Shown here in pieces: positions 44,199 to 53,108 of a stretch of 64,000 bases of DNA. A program made the position numbers and the translations under genes. Under the pieces are notes generated by a model. The model ran no database searches. It worked only from the letters and a program-made list of their open reading frames with translations, and was not told where the DNA came from. The stretch is from Pararhizobium qamdonense (lineage in GTDB: Bacteria; Pseudomonadota; Alphaproteobacteria; Rhizobiales; Rhizobiaceae): positions 558,001 through 622,000 of the forward strand of contig NZ_CP119567.1 of the NCBI RefSeq assembly GCF_029277445.1. Reading direction: 5' to 3'. Numbering within the stretch: the stretch's first letter is position 1; every line of letters begins with the position of its first letter.

Positions 44199-45986
44199 AC
44201 GATGCAATCGTCTAGGCAAATCGCAGAAATGGCGACCTTCCAGAGTTTTGCCAATTGCTATCTGCGCGAAGTGAATGCCGGCACATCGGTGCTGCACAGG
44301 ACAGCGGCTGGCCCGGTGGATTGCATCGAATGGTCGCTGCCCCGCCAGCAGATCATCCTTCGCGCCGAGATTACCTCAGCGTCGCTGTGCGGCCCGCAGC
44401 ATTTTGGGCGGGTCTGGTGCAGGGGCGCTTCGGACGCGATCTGGCGGCCGCTCGAGCTGATCTCCGCACTTCACAGCCTCATCCACGAATCCTATCGCCA
44501 GGCGGACGAGGGACAGGCCGATGTTCTGCGCGGCTTTGAACTCGAACTGCTGATGCGTGTGCTGCAAAGCTATCAGCAGACTGCACTGTTCATCGAAAAG
44601 GCAAACCCGGTTCCGGCCGATGGAGATCACTTCATCGAGGCCGAACAGTCGCTCGTGTTCGGCCATTGGCTGCACCCGACGCCGAAGAGCCGGCAGGGCA
44701 TGACCTTCTGGCAGCAGGAAAGCTACGCGCCGGAATTGCGCGGCCAGTTCAAGCTGCATTACTTTGCCGCCAAAATGGACCATGTCCGCCATGCCTCGGC
44801 GCGGCCGGTTGCAGCCCCCGATATCGTCCTCTCCTTAGTGGACAGCGCGGGCGAACCCCTTGCCGCCGGGCAGGACGAATACCTGCTGCCCATGCATCCC
44901 CTGCAGGCAGAGGCTCTGCTGCTCGATCCCGATATCCAGGCCATGCGACACAGTGGGATCCTGCGCCATCTTGGCCCGGCCGGTTCGCCGTTCACGGCGA
45001 CCTCGTCCGTCCGCACTGTCTATAGCGGCGATAAGGACTGGATGCTGAAATTCTCGCTTCCAGTTCGCATCACCAATTCGCTTCGCCTCAACCGGCGCCA
45101 GGAGCTGGAAGCCGGTGTCGCGATGGCAAAGCTGATCGACCGGATCGGTTTTGCGCGGCGGTCGAAACACTTCCAGATCATCCAGGACCCGGCCTATATC
45201 ACGCTCGACATTCCCGGCCGCAGCGAAAGCGGATTTGAGGTGATCCTGCGCGAAAACCCGTTTTCAGGTGACAAGGGCAAAGGCATCATCACCGTCGCCG
45301 CCCTGACCGCCGATCCTGTTGCGGGCGAACTGTCCCGGCTGGAACGCCTTATCCGCAACATCGCCATGCGCGACGGCGAAGCTGTGTCCGATGCCGCGCT
45401 CGTCTGGTTTCAGCATTATCTCACCTGCGCAGTCGAACCGCTGATCAAGCTTTACGACGATTACGGTATCGCGCTGGAAGCGCATCAGCAAAACAGCCTG
45501 CTGGATATCGGAACCGGCTATCCCACCGTCAGCTATTATCGCGACAATCAGGGCTTCTATCTGTCCGAGCGCTACCGCAGCCTTTTGTCAGGCCATGTTC
45601 CCGAAACGGAAGCCATAGGCTCGCTCTATTTCCCGGAGGCGGAAATCCGCGACCGGTTCGCCTATTACCTGATCGTCAATCAGGTGTTTTCAATCATCAG
45701 CCGCATGGGACATGACGGGCTGTGCGGCGAAGGGCAGCTGTTGCGGATGATGCGCGCGCATCTCGAACGCTGCGCACACGGCATGACCGGCGCTGGCCGG
45801 GATTTCGCCCGCCACGTTCTCGACCTGCCGACCATTGCGTCGAAAGCCAACCTGACGACGCGGCTGTTCGATGTCGATGAGTTGCAGTCGGACAATGCGC
45901 CGTTGCTTTACCGTCCCATGCCCAACCCTTTGAGAGGGCCGGCAGCACTGACCGTTCCAAGGACCAGCCATGCCATTGCCTCTTGA
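44199..45986 (+). CDS. asbA: NIS siderophore synthetase, IucA/IucC family (AsbA-like)
   Basis: This 595-residue NRPS-independent siderophore synthetase would activate citrate as an acyl-adenylate and couple it to a polyamine, as AsbA does with spermidine in petrobactin synthesis. Family motifs are complete: GHWLHPTPKSRQG at 154-166, HPLQ, the S-S-V-R-T ATP segment, KFSLPVRITNS, and E-A-H-Q-Q-N near the C-terminus. The ATG at 44199 has AGGA eight bases upstream and directly precedes the conserved QIAEMATFQSF; an ATG at 44139 has no Shine-Dalgarno and is the alternative. It overlaps the next gene by 17 bp. Confidence 0.9.
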   Translation, partial: TMQSSRQIAEMATFQSFANCYLREVNAGTSVLHRTAAGPVDCIEWSLPRQQIILRAEITSASLCGPQHFGRVWCRGASDAIWRPLELISALHSLIHESYRQADEGQADVLRGFELELLMRVLQSYQQTALFIEKANPVPADGDHFIEAEQSLVFGHWLHPTPKSRQGMTFWQQESYAPELRGQFKLHYFAAKMDHVRHASARPVAAPDIVLSLVDSAGEPLAAGQDEYLLPMHPLQAEALLLDPDIQAMRHSGILRHLGPAGSPFTATSSVRTVYSGDKDWMLKFSLPVRITNSLRLNRRQELEAGVAMAKLIDRIGFARRSKHFQIIQDPAYITLDIPGRSESGFEVILRENPFSGDKGKGIITVAALTADPVAGELSRLERLIRNIAMRDGEAVSDAALVWFQHYLTCAVEPLIKLYDDYGIALEAHQQNSLLDIGTGYPTVSYYRDNQGFYLSERYRSLLSGHVPETEAIGSLYFPEAEIRDRFAYYLIVNQVFSIISRMGHDGLCGEGQLLRMMRAHLERCAHGMTGAGRDFARHVLDLPTIASKANLTTRLFDVDELQSDNAPLLYRPMPNPLRGPAALTVPRTSHAIAS

Positions 45987-47703
45987 TCTCAAAGGGCAAC
46001 CCGGTGAGCGGGTGTTGCGCCAACTGGTGGCCGCCCTTCTCTACGAAGGTGTCATCGACGCCAGTCAAAGCATTGACGGCGGCCTGACGCGCTTCCAATG
46101 GACATTGGGTGGCCGCTCCTACCGCTGCAGCGGGTCCGTTGGACCATTCGGGCGTATTCGCCCGATGGCCGGCTCGATAGAGGTCGAGGATAGCGGTATC
46201 TGGGGCGAAGTCTCGACCGCACAATTCGTCTCCGCCCTGCCCGGTACCGGTATGACCCGCGGCAAGCTTCTCGGCGAGATGACGCAGACGATCGGCTTTT
46301 CAGAGTGGAATGATCGCCATATCGCCCCCCGGCAGCGCCGCTCCATGTCTTTTTCCGCGCTCGAAGGCGCGCTGGACGAAGGCCATCCCTATCACCCCTG
46401 CTACAAGGCAAGGACCGGATTTTCCGAGGCTGATCACGCCGCCTACGGCCCGGAAACCGGCAACGCCTTCCAACTGGTCTGGCTGCTCGTGGCCCGCAAG
46501 CATCTTCGCCATGCCTTGCCGGAGGAGGAGACCATTTTCTGGAAAACCGAACTCGGTGACGAAACATGGGTACATCTGCAAACAATGCAGGCGCAACTCG
46601 GCCTGTCAGCGGAAGACTTCGGGCTGGTGCCGATGCATCCATGGCAATGGCGCAATCTCGCTGAAACCTTGGGTGACGGCTGGATCAGCGCTGGCGAGGC
46701 CCATTGCCTTGGACCGGCCGGAGATCGCTATACCGCAACACAATCGGTGCGCTCGCTCTTGAACCAGGACCGCCCGCTTGCAGCCAGCATCAAGCTGCCA
46801 CTCAACATGATCAACACCTCGTCGCGGCGCACTCTGGAGCCGCACTCGGTGTGCACCGCACCGGTGCTCTCGCGCTGGATCGCCGCTATCGTCGAGAGCG
46901 ATCCGCTGTTTCGTGACCGGTATCCACTCACTGTCCTGCAGGAATATGCCGGGATCATCGCCGATGCCGACGGCCCGCTTGCAGGGCAGATCGGCGCGAT
47001 CTGGCGGCAGAATGTGCAGGCAACGCTGTCGCCGGGCGAGGCGCTCATTCCCTTCAACGCCCTGATGATGGTCGAGGCGGATGGCAGGCCATTTGCGGGC
47101 GACTGGATCGAACGTTTCGGCCTGATGGCATGGATGAACCGGCTTATCGAAATCTCCGTCCTGCCTGTCTGGCATCTGCTTGTCCATCACGGCATCGCTG
47201 TGGAGGCTCATGGCCAGAACATGCTTCTGGTCCACCGTGACGGCTGGCCGGTACGGCTGATCCTGCGCGATTTCCACGACAGCATGGAATTTTGCCCGGC
47301 CTTCCTGCGCGAGCCCGCAAAGGCCCCGGATTTCCTCTCGTTGAACCCGCTCTACCGTCAGGCCGAGCCAGACCAATATTACTGGACAGACAATCTGGAT
47401 TCGCTCCGCGAACTGGTGATGGATACGCTGTTCGTCTACAATCTCACCGAAATTTCCCACCTGCTCGACCATTGCTACGACCTGCCGGAACAGCGTTTCT
47501 GGCAGCGGGTCGAAAGCCTCCTGTCGTCCTACGCCGTTGAGCAAGGCGCTATGGAAAGGCAGGCGCAGCTCGGCCACGACCGGTCCCATATCCTCACTGA
47601 ATCCCTGATGACGCGAAAGCTGTTCGCGCTGAAGCCTGAGTACCACCACACGGTGCCCAATGCCTTGGCGGCCGATCAGCTGCAACGAAGGAGAAAGCCA
47701 TGA
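45970..47703 (+). CDS. asbB: NIS siderophore synthetase, IucA/IucC family (AsbB-like)
   Basis: This second NIS synthetase (577 residues) has GHPYHPCYKARTG at 138-150, MHPWQW, T-Q-S-V-R-S, IKLPLNMINTSSRR and VEAHGQN. In the petrobactin pathway AsbB adds the second polyamine arm to the monosubstituted citrate intermediate. It is translationally coupled on both sides: it overlaps asbA by 17 bp and asbC by 4 bp (ATGA). It is clearly diverged from the preceding gene, so it is not a recent duplicate. Confidence 0.9.
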   Translation: MPLPLDLKGQPGERVLRQLVAALLYEGVIDASQSIDGGLTRFQWTLGGRSYRCSGSVGPFGRIRPMAGSIEVEDSGIWGEVSTAQFVSALPGTGMTRGKLLGEMTQTIGFSEWNDRHIAPRQRRSMSFSALEGALDEGHPYHPCYKARTGFSEADHAAYGPETGNAFQLVWLLVARKHLRHALPEEETIFWKTELGDETWVHLQTMQAQLGLSAEDFGLVPMHPWQWRNLAETLGDGWISAGEAHCLGPAGDRYTATQSVRSLLNQDRPLAASIKLPLNMINTSSRRTLEPHSVCTAPVLSRWIAAIVESDPLFRDRYPLTVLQEYAGIIADADGPLAGQIGAIWRQNVQATLSPGEALIPFNALMMVEADGRPFAGDWIERFGLMAWMNRLIEISVLPVWHLLVHHGIAVEAHGQNMLLVHRDGWPVRLILRDFHDSMEFCPAFLREPAKAPDFLSLNPLYRQAEPDQYYWTDNLDSLRELVMDTLFVYNLTEISHLLDHCYDLPEQRFWQRVESLLSSYAVEQGAMERQAQLGHDRSHILTESLMTRKLFALKPEYHHTVPNALAADQLQRRRKP

Positions 47704-48980
47704 TCAAGATCGATGACAGGCTTTACGACCACGCCTACTTCGAAGAAGCCTCCGCCCGCCTGACGGAGCAAACCGGCCTTTTATCGCGCTATGGCGGCAG
47801 CTACGCGGTGTGCTTTGCAGAAACGGTGGACTGGCTGTCGCTGTTTTTCGCCATCCGCACGGCCGGCGCCAGCGTCCTGCCGATCCATCCCGGCACGCCC
47901 TATGCCGCCGCCCACAAGCTTGCCATCGGCGCCGGCTGCGACCGGCTGTTTTACAACAGCCTGACAGCGGAAGTGCTCGATGCACCGTCGGTATCTTTTG
48001 AGAAAGGCCAGCTTCTGCAGATGAGCTCCGGCACGACGGGCGCGCCAAAATGCGTGGCGCGGAGCTGGGACGAAATCGACGCGGAAATCGAGAGCTATGT
48101 CCGCACATTCGCAGAGCCGGAAGATATGACCCCGGTCGTCGCCTGCCCGGCCACCCATTCCTACGGGCTGATCTGCGGTATTCTCGTGGCGCTGAAGCGC
48201 GGCCAGGTGCCGGTGGTCGTCAATACTGCCAATCCGAAATATCTCCTGAAAATACTGCGCGAAACCGAACGGCCGCTGCTCTATTCGTCACCGGCGATCC
48301 TGCACACGCTCGCCCGGCTGTTGCCGCAGGATGAGCAGATCCACGCAACCATGACATCCGGCACGCTGTTGCCCGATGCCTGGTTCTCGCTGATCCGCGC
48401 GAAAAGCCATCACATGTTCCAGCAATATGGCTGCTCTGAAGCGGGTTGCATCGCCATCAACCCCGACGTGACCGCTACGGGAGACATGGGGTTCGTCCTG
48501 CCGCATCTGACGGCTGAAACCGGCGGTAGCGCCGATGACGCTGGCGAGATCGTGGTGAAGAATGCGGCCGGCAGCGTGATCCACACGCGCGACCTCGGCT
48601 ATATCAGCGATAACGGCATGCTCGTCTTCATCTCCCGCCTAGACGACATGATCAACGTCTCCGGATTGAACGTCTATCCGAAGGATGTCGAGGACGCCGT
48701 CATGATCATGCCCGATGTCACCGACGCCGTTGCCTTCCGCAAGGCAGACCGGTTTGCAGGCGAGCGTGTCGCGCTGCTGTTCAGCGCCAGCCAAAGTCTG
48801 GCACCGCAGTCGGTGCGCGAATGGTGCAGCCGGCACCTGGCCAGCCATCAGCTGCCGATGGAGATCCTGCAGGTCGGCGCCATTCCGCGCCAGGCAAACG
48901 GCAAGATCAGCCGCCGCGACGTGGCGGAACGCCATGCCGCAGGCGAGTTTGCAACCCCTTCCGCCGGAGCGGCATCATGA
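47700..48980 (+). CDS. asbC: Aryl-AMP ligase (AsbC-like)
   Basis: The 426-residue adenylation enzyme should activate 3,4-dihydroxybenzoate and load it on the carrier protein encoded next. The phosphate loop SSGTTGAPK is at 109-117, YGCSEAG at 243-249, the adenosine-binding T-R-D at 296-298, and a C-terminal N-G-K lysine near 400. It is shorter than EntE-type ligases (about 540), as expected for AsbC (about 410). The start overlaps asbB by four bases with GAAGGAG upstream, and the stop overlaps the next start. Confidence 0.88.
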   Translation: MIKIDDRLYDHAYFEEASARLTEQTGLLSRYGGSYAVCFAETVDWLSLFFAIRTAGASVLPIHPGTPYAAAHKLAIGAGCDRLFYNSLTAEVLDAPSVSFEKGQLLQMSSGTTGAPKCVARSWDEIDAEIESYVRTFAEPEDMTPVVACPATHSYGLICGILVALKRGQVPVVVNTANPKYLLKILRETERPLLYSSPAILHTLARLLPQDEQIHATMTSGTLLPDAWFSLIRAKSHHMFQQYGCSEAGCIAINPDVTATGDMGFVLPHLTAETGGSADDAGEIVVKNAAGSVIHTRDLGYISDNGMLVFISRLDDMINVSGLNVYPKDVEDAVMIMPDVTDAVAFRKADRFAGERVALLFSASQSLAPQSVREWCSRHLASHQLPMEILQVGAIPRQANGKISRRDVAERHAAGEFATPSAGAAS

Positions 48981-50290
48981 CCCAGAGCGAAATCCTCACC
49001 GCCATCCATACGGTTTTGAGCGGACATATGCAGCATGCGCATCTGGACGGCTTCGGTCCTGATGCGCGCCTGAACGAGGACCTCTACCTCGATTCCGTGC
49101 TGATCCTGCAGATCTTCCTCAATCTCGAGCTGGAATACGGCCTGTCGGTTCCGGAAGAGGCGATCGCCAAACAGGATATCGACACCGTCGCCGATCTGGT
49201 TGCGCTGTACCATCAGGGCGATGCCACGGCCGTGGTCCCGGCGTTTGCCCTCACCGGCGGCACCAGCGACGAAGGCGTACACGGAGAGGCCTATTACGAC
49301 ATCAAGGTTCACTGCTTCGTCAGTTGCGTCTGCGACGGCCTGAAGCGCCGGGGCCTTGATCACAGGCCGTTCTACTTCGGTGTCTGGGACGCACAATTTG
49401 CCATCGGCGAGAGGTTCGAACTGCTTTATCACGCCCCCGAGATCACCCAGGAATTCCTGCATGGATGGTTCCAGCGGCTTTATGGCGTCGCGGTTCGGGA
49501 GTGGTACGATCCTGAAAGGACCAAGATCGAAAACCTCGCGTCGCTGCTCGACCTGCTTCGCAACCGCAGCGACACCGGGTCCGTCATGGTGATGCTGGAC
49601 ATGTTCCACCTGCCGGAACGCGAAAACAAGTTCAACCAGAACCCGTTCCCGCATTACCTGATGCTCCAGGAAACCGGCGATCCGCAAACCTGGTTCGTGC
49701 ACGATCCCGATTATCGCTGGGAAGGCGAGATCGCGCGCGAAAAGGTCATTCACGCCATCATGCAGCCCACCGTCGGCGGTGGCTACGTCTTCGACAGTAC
49801 GCAAGCGCGAACGCCCGAACCGGACGATCTCAAAGCCTATTTCGAAGCCTGCTTCGTGAGAGAGACGAACCCGCTCGTTGACGCCGTGCGTGCCATCGTC
49901 ACCGCACATCTTGCCGGAGACGGCGACATAACGCTGTCCAGCCTGACGGCTGCAGTGCGCGAACTGCCCGTTATCACCATCCGCAAATATGCCTATGAGC
50001 ACGGCTTCGCCTTCTTCTGGCGCGCGCTGAAACTGCCGGCGGTGGAGTTTGAAACATGGTGCGAGGCGATCGAGGCGCTGGTGCAATCGCTCAAGACGCT
50101 GCACTACGCCTGCATGAAACTCTCGCAAACCGGAGATCACGCGCTGGCAACGCCAGTGTTCGAAAGGCTCGATGAGGCCGGCCGGCTGGAGACCAGGCTG
50201 AAAGACAAACTGGCGGAGGTCTTCGATCTCTGGTGCGAACAGAATGTTTCGCCGCGCGTCAATGTCACAATGCTGAAAAGGGCTGTCTGA
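48977..50290 (+). CDS. Fused aryl-carrier protein and aryl-transfer protein (AsbD-AsbE-like)
   Basis: The 437-residue protein begins with an acyl/aryl-carrier domain (about residues 1-85). Ser40 in LYLDSV is the expected phosphopantetheine site. The remainder (about 95-437, DUF6005-like) has the size of AsbE, the protein that moves 3,4-dihydroxybenzoyl from AsbD to spermidine. In Bacillus these are two genes, asbD and asbE; here the two activities appear to be in one chain. Start and stop overlap the flanking genes (ATGA and TGATG). The carrier domain is clear; the AsbE assignment rests on order, size and pathway logic. Confidence 0.82.
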   Translation: MTQSEILTAIHTVLSGHMQHAHLDGFGPDARLNEDLYLDSVLILQIFLNLELEYGLSVPEEAIAKQDIDTVADLVALYHQGDATAVVPAFALTGGTSDEGVHGEAYYDIKVHCFVSCVCDGLKRRGLDHRPFYFGVWDAQFAIGERFELLYHAPEITQEFLHGWFQRLYGVAVREWYDPERTKIENLASLLDLLRNRSDTGSVMVMLDMFHLPERENKFNQNPFPHYLMLQETGDPQTWFVHDPDYRWEGEIAREKVIHAIMQPTVGGGYVFDSTQARTPEPDDLKAYFEACFVRETNPLVDAVRAIVTAHLAGDGDITLSSLTAAVRELPVITIRKYAYEHGFAFFWRALKLPAVEFETWCEAIEALVQSLKTLHYACMKLSQTGDHALATPVFERLDEAGRLETRLKDKLAEVFDLWCEQNVSPRVNVTMLKRAV

Positions 50291-51135
50291 TGCGAGTTTC
50301 GCTTTGCACCATCACCTTTCGTCACCATCTCATTTCGCTCGGTGAAATCGCCGCCTGGGCGCAGTCCAACGATTTCCAGGGCATCGAGCTCTGGGGTGCG
50401 CATGCGCGCAATCTGGCACAACAGCCGGACCGCAACGCGGAATGGCTGGACAATTTCGGGCTTTCGGTGCCAATGATCAGCGACTATCTGCCTGTTGATG
50501 CCGATCCCGAAACCTTGCGCCTCAAGACCGTGGAACTATGCCGGCTCGCCCGCCGCTGGCGAACGCGGAAAATCCGCACATTTGCCGGCAATCGCGGCAG
50601 TCTTGCCACATCGGCTGAGGACCGGCGCGTGATGGTCAACCGGCTGCGCGATATCTGCGCCATCACCGCCAGCTATGGCATCCATCTGCTGGTGGAAACC
50701 CACCCGCAGACATTGGCCGATACTGCAGGCTCGACCCTGCAACTGATCACCGAGGTCGATCATCCCTTCTTCGCCATCAACTACGACAGTTTGCATGTCT
50801 GGGAAAGCGGCGCCGACCCCGTCGCCGTGCACCGCGAGATAAAGCCCCATATCCGTCACTATCACCTGAAGAACATTCGCGACCGGTCCGATCTTTCCGT
50901 GTTCGAACCCGCCAATGTCTATGCCGCCGCAGGACGGCGCACCGGCATGACGCCGCTGTTTGAAGGTGCTGTCGACTACACCACCTTTCTCGCCGAGCTG
51001 TCCGGCGATCCACAGATCGATGCCTCGCTGGAATGGTTCGGCAACGATTGCCTCGACATCCTGCGGCGCGACCGGCGGCAGGTACGGCAGGTGATCGACC
51101 GGCGTGAACCGGTACGGCGAACAGTCAATTTTTAG
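50290..51135 (+). CDS. asbF: 3-Dehydroshikimate dehydratase, TIM-barrel (AsbF-like)
   Basis: The 281-residue protein has the xylose-isomerase-like TIM barrel, with likely metal ligands Glu136 (LLVETHP), Asp166 (INYDSLH), His192 (HYHLKN) and Glu248 (SLEWFG). AsbF (about 280 residues) converts 3-dehydroshikimate to 3,4-dihydroxybenzoate, the aryl cap of petrobactin. Sugar-phosphate isomerases share the fold, but the place at the end of an asb-ordered operon favours AsbF. Its start overlaps the previous stop and AAAGGG lies eight bases upstream. Confidence 0.88.
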   Translation: MRVSLCTITFRHHLISLGEIAAWAQSNDFQGIELWGAHARNLAQQPDRNAEWLDNFGLSVPMISDYLPVDADPETLRLKTVELCRLARRWRTRKIRTFAGNRGSLATSAEDRRVMVNRLRDICAITASYGIHLLVETHPQTLADTAGSTLQLITEVDHPFFAINYDSLHVWESGADPVAVHREIKPHIRHYHLKNIRDRSDLSVFEPANVYAAAGRRTGMTPLFEGAVDYTTFLAELSGDPQIDASLEWFGNDCLDILRRDRRQVRQVIDRREPVRRTVNF

Positions 51136-51453
51136 GATGGTGGCGAGGCGGAAAATCGCACTGGCCGCCGCCCGCATGTTCCAGCCGCATTGCTGATTGT
51201 TCTCACAGGATGCCAATCTCGAATCGGTCTCCAAATATAGCAGGCAGATTCGGCGGAACGACGCAAACCGCCCGTTCCGCATCATGTGTGACGATGGACG
51301 GATTTTAAATCTTCCTGCTGGTGCCTGCATCTTTCCGGCACGCACCTATCAGGTTCCGGCAAGACAGTGCTGCATTGCCACCATCTACAGGGCTTTTACC
51401 GGGATGAACCGGGTCTCGATCAGTGTTTCTGACGGCGGCGCCAGTTCACTCCA
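51136..51453. other. Intergenic gap between asbF and minC
   Basis: No gene is supported. A hairpin (GGCGAGGCGG at 51142-51151 with CCGCCGCC at 51165-51172) lies just after asbF and may end the siderophore transcript, though no U-tract follows. The 3' part carries the minC control region, including a CtrA box at 51454. Confidence 0.4.
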
Positions 51454-51468
51454 TTAACCTTCTGTTAA
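51454..51468. promoter_or_regulatory. CtrA-binding motif upstream of minC
   Basis: TTAACCTTCTGTTAA is an exact TTAA-N7-TTAA CtrA box. It lies 56 bp upstream of the TTG taken here as the minC start. CtrA control of the Min system has been described in S. meliloti, which fits. Confidence 0.7.
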
Positions 51469-51509
51469 CCATTTTCTCGCAGAAGGGTGGCAACGGAAAA
51501 TTTACCAAG

Positions 51510-52259
51510 TTGAATGATGTGTTAACACAATCCCGGCCGATCCGTCTTAAGGGGCGATCCTTTCTTGCGCTTGCGTTGGCGCCCGAGCTGCCATTTGAAG
51601 ATTGGCTCGTGCAGCTCGATGCGCTTGCGTCCCGTTCCGCCGGGTTCTTCCTGCGGCGCCCGATCGTGCTCGATGTTCAGGGTCTTGAGATCGATCGTGC
51701 GCAGCTGCGCGAGCTTGTCAGCCAGCTCGGTGCGCGAAACGTCAGAGTGATGGGGATCGAGGGTGCGCGCTCTTCTTTGCTCGGGCCCGACCTGCCGCCA
51801 GCCATGCAGGATGGGCGTCCGGCCTCCGATGTGGAATTGCCGAGTGCCGGGGAAACGGAAAAGCCAGCCTTGGCGGACGCAGCGGTGGTGGAGGCTGTCA
51901 TAGCCTCTTCCTCTGCACCAACGAAAGCCGCGCCGTCGCTTGTTGTCAGCCAACCGGTTCGCTCGGGGCAGGCGCTGTTTCATCCCGAGGGCGACATCAC
52001 CATTACCGGCTCGGTAGCATCCGGGGCGGAGGTGGTCGCGGGGGGATCGATCCATGTCTATGGCGCGCTGAGAGGGCGGGCGATGGCGGGCACGATGGGC
52101 AACGCGTCGGCGCGCATCTTCTGCCGCAAGCTGGAAGCGGAGCTGATCGCGATCGACGGGTTCTACCAGACGGCGGAGGACATGGATCCGCGGCTGCGGG
52201 GAAAAGCGGTGCAGATCTGGCTTGAAGGCGAGACGATCAAGGCTGAAGCGCTCGGCTAA
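51510..52259 (+). CDS. minC: Septum site-determining protein MinC
   Basis: This roughly 249-residue FtsZ inhibitor, with MinD and MinE, keeps division at mid-cell. The N-terminal MinC_N domain begins at R-P-I-R-L-K-G-R-S-F, and the C-terminal beta-helical MinC domain starts near HPEGDITITGSVASGAEV. No ATG fits. A GTG at 51423 would place the CtrA box inside the gene, so TTG at 51510 or GTG at 51519 is likelier. A 12-bp palindrome, TGTGTTAACACA (51518-51529), overlaps this start. Proline- and alanine-rich residues (about 95-160) link the two domains. It heads minCDE, with 33 bp to minD. Confidence 0.9.
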   Translation: MNDVLTQSRPIRLKGRSFLALALAPELPFEDWLVQLDALASRSAGFFLRRPIVLDVQGLEIDRAQLRELVSQLGARNVRVMGIEGARSSLLGPDLPPAMQDGRPASDVELPSAGETEKPALADAAVVEAVIASSSAPTKAAPSLVVSQPVRSGQALFHPEGDITITGSVASGAEVVAGGSIHVYGALRGRAMAGTMGNASARIFCRKLEAELIAIDGFYQTAEDMDPRLRGKAVQIWLEGETIKAEALG

Positions 52260-52292
52260 AACGAAGACGGTTTTGTTGAATTGGAGAGGTAT

Positions 52293-53108
52293 ATGGGCAA
52301 GGTAATTGTGGTGACGTCCGGCAAGGGCGGGGTCGGCAAGACGACATCGACCGCAGCTTTGGGCGCAGCGCTCGCGCAAAATGGCGACAAGGTTGTGGTC
52401 GTGGATTTCGACGTCGGCCTGCGCAATCTCGACCTCGTGATGGGCGCTGAACGGCGCGTCGTCTATGATCTCGTCAATGTCATCCAGGGCGAAGCCAAGC
52501 TGACGCAGGCGCTGATCCGCGACAAGCGCGTCGAAACGCTCTACCTGCTCGCCGCCTCGCAAACCCGCGACAAGGACAATCTGACGCCGGAAGGCGTCGA
52601 GAAGGTTATCGAAGCGTTGAAGAACGCTTTTGATTGGGTGATCTGCGACAGTCCCGCAGGTATCGAACGCGGCGCGACACTCGCCATGCGTCATGCCGAC
52701 GTGGCAATCGTCGTGACCAATCCGGAAGTTTCCTCGGTGCGCGATTCCGACCGCATCATTGGGTTGCTCGATTCCAAGACACTGAAGGCCGAAAACGGCG
52801 AACAGATGGAAAAGCACCTGCTCTTGACCCGTTACGACGCGGGCCGCGCCGAACGCGGCGATATGCTGAAAGTTGACGACGTCCTCGATATCCTGTCGAT
52901 CCCGCTTCTCGGCATCATTCCGGAAAGCATGGATGTGCTGCGCGCGTCGAACGTCGGCGCCCCCGTCACGCTCGCGGACGGCCGCAGTGCGCCGGCCATG
53001 GCCTATTTCGATGCGGCGCGCAGGCTGAGAGGCGAGATCCTGCCGATCACCATCCCCGGCGAAAAGCGCAGCCTGTTCGGCAAGATCTTCGGAAGGAAAG
53101 CGGCATGA
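52293..53108 (+). CDS. minD: Septum site-determining ATPase MinD
   Basis: The 271-residue ParA-family ATPase recruits MinC to the membrane and oscillates with MinE. The deviant Walker A GKGGVGKTT is at about residues 10-18, and the C-terminal amphipathic membrane-targeting helix (K-R-S-L-F-G-K-I-F-G-R-K) is intact. The length equals the usual 270. The ATG at 52293 has GGAGAGG five bases upstream; an in-frame TTG at 52281 would add four residues. The stop overlaps the minE start (ATGA). Confidence 0.96.
   Translation: MGKVIVVTSGKGGVGKTTSTAALGAALAQNGDKVVVVDFDVGLRNLDLVMGAERRVVYDLVNVIQGEAKLTQALIRDKRVETLYLLAASQTRDKDNLTPEGVEKVIEALKNAFDWVICDSPAGIERGATLAMRHADVAIVVTNPEVSSVRDSDRIIGLLDSKTLKAENGEQMEKHLLLTRYDAGRAERGDMLKVDDVLDILSIPLLGIIPESMDVLRASNVGAPVTLADGRSAPAMAYFDAARRLRGEILPITIPGEKRSLFGKIFGRKAA

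Noticed and set aside
50290..51135. Plain sugar-phosphate isomerase/epimerase
   Set aside because: The fold is shared, but the gene is translationally coupled to an asb-ordered siderophore operon and has the AsbF size and likely metal ligands.
51197..51457. Small open frame (86 codons) between asbF and minC
   Set aside because: No Shine-Dalgarno, no recognisable family, and it overlaps the minC control region.
51423..51509. Extended MinC N-terminus from GTG 51423
   Set aside because: The extra residues show no MinC similarity and the segment contains a consensus CtrA box, so it is promoter rather than coding sequence.
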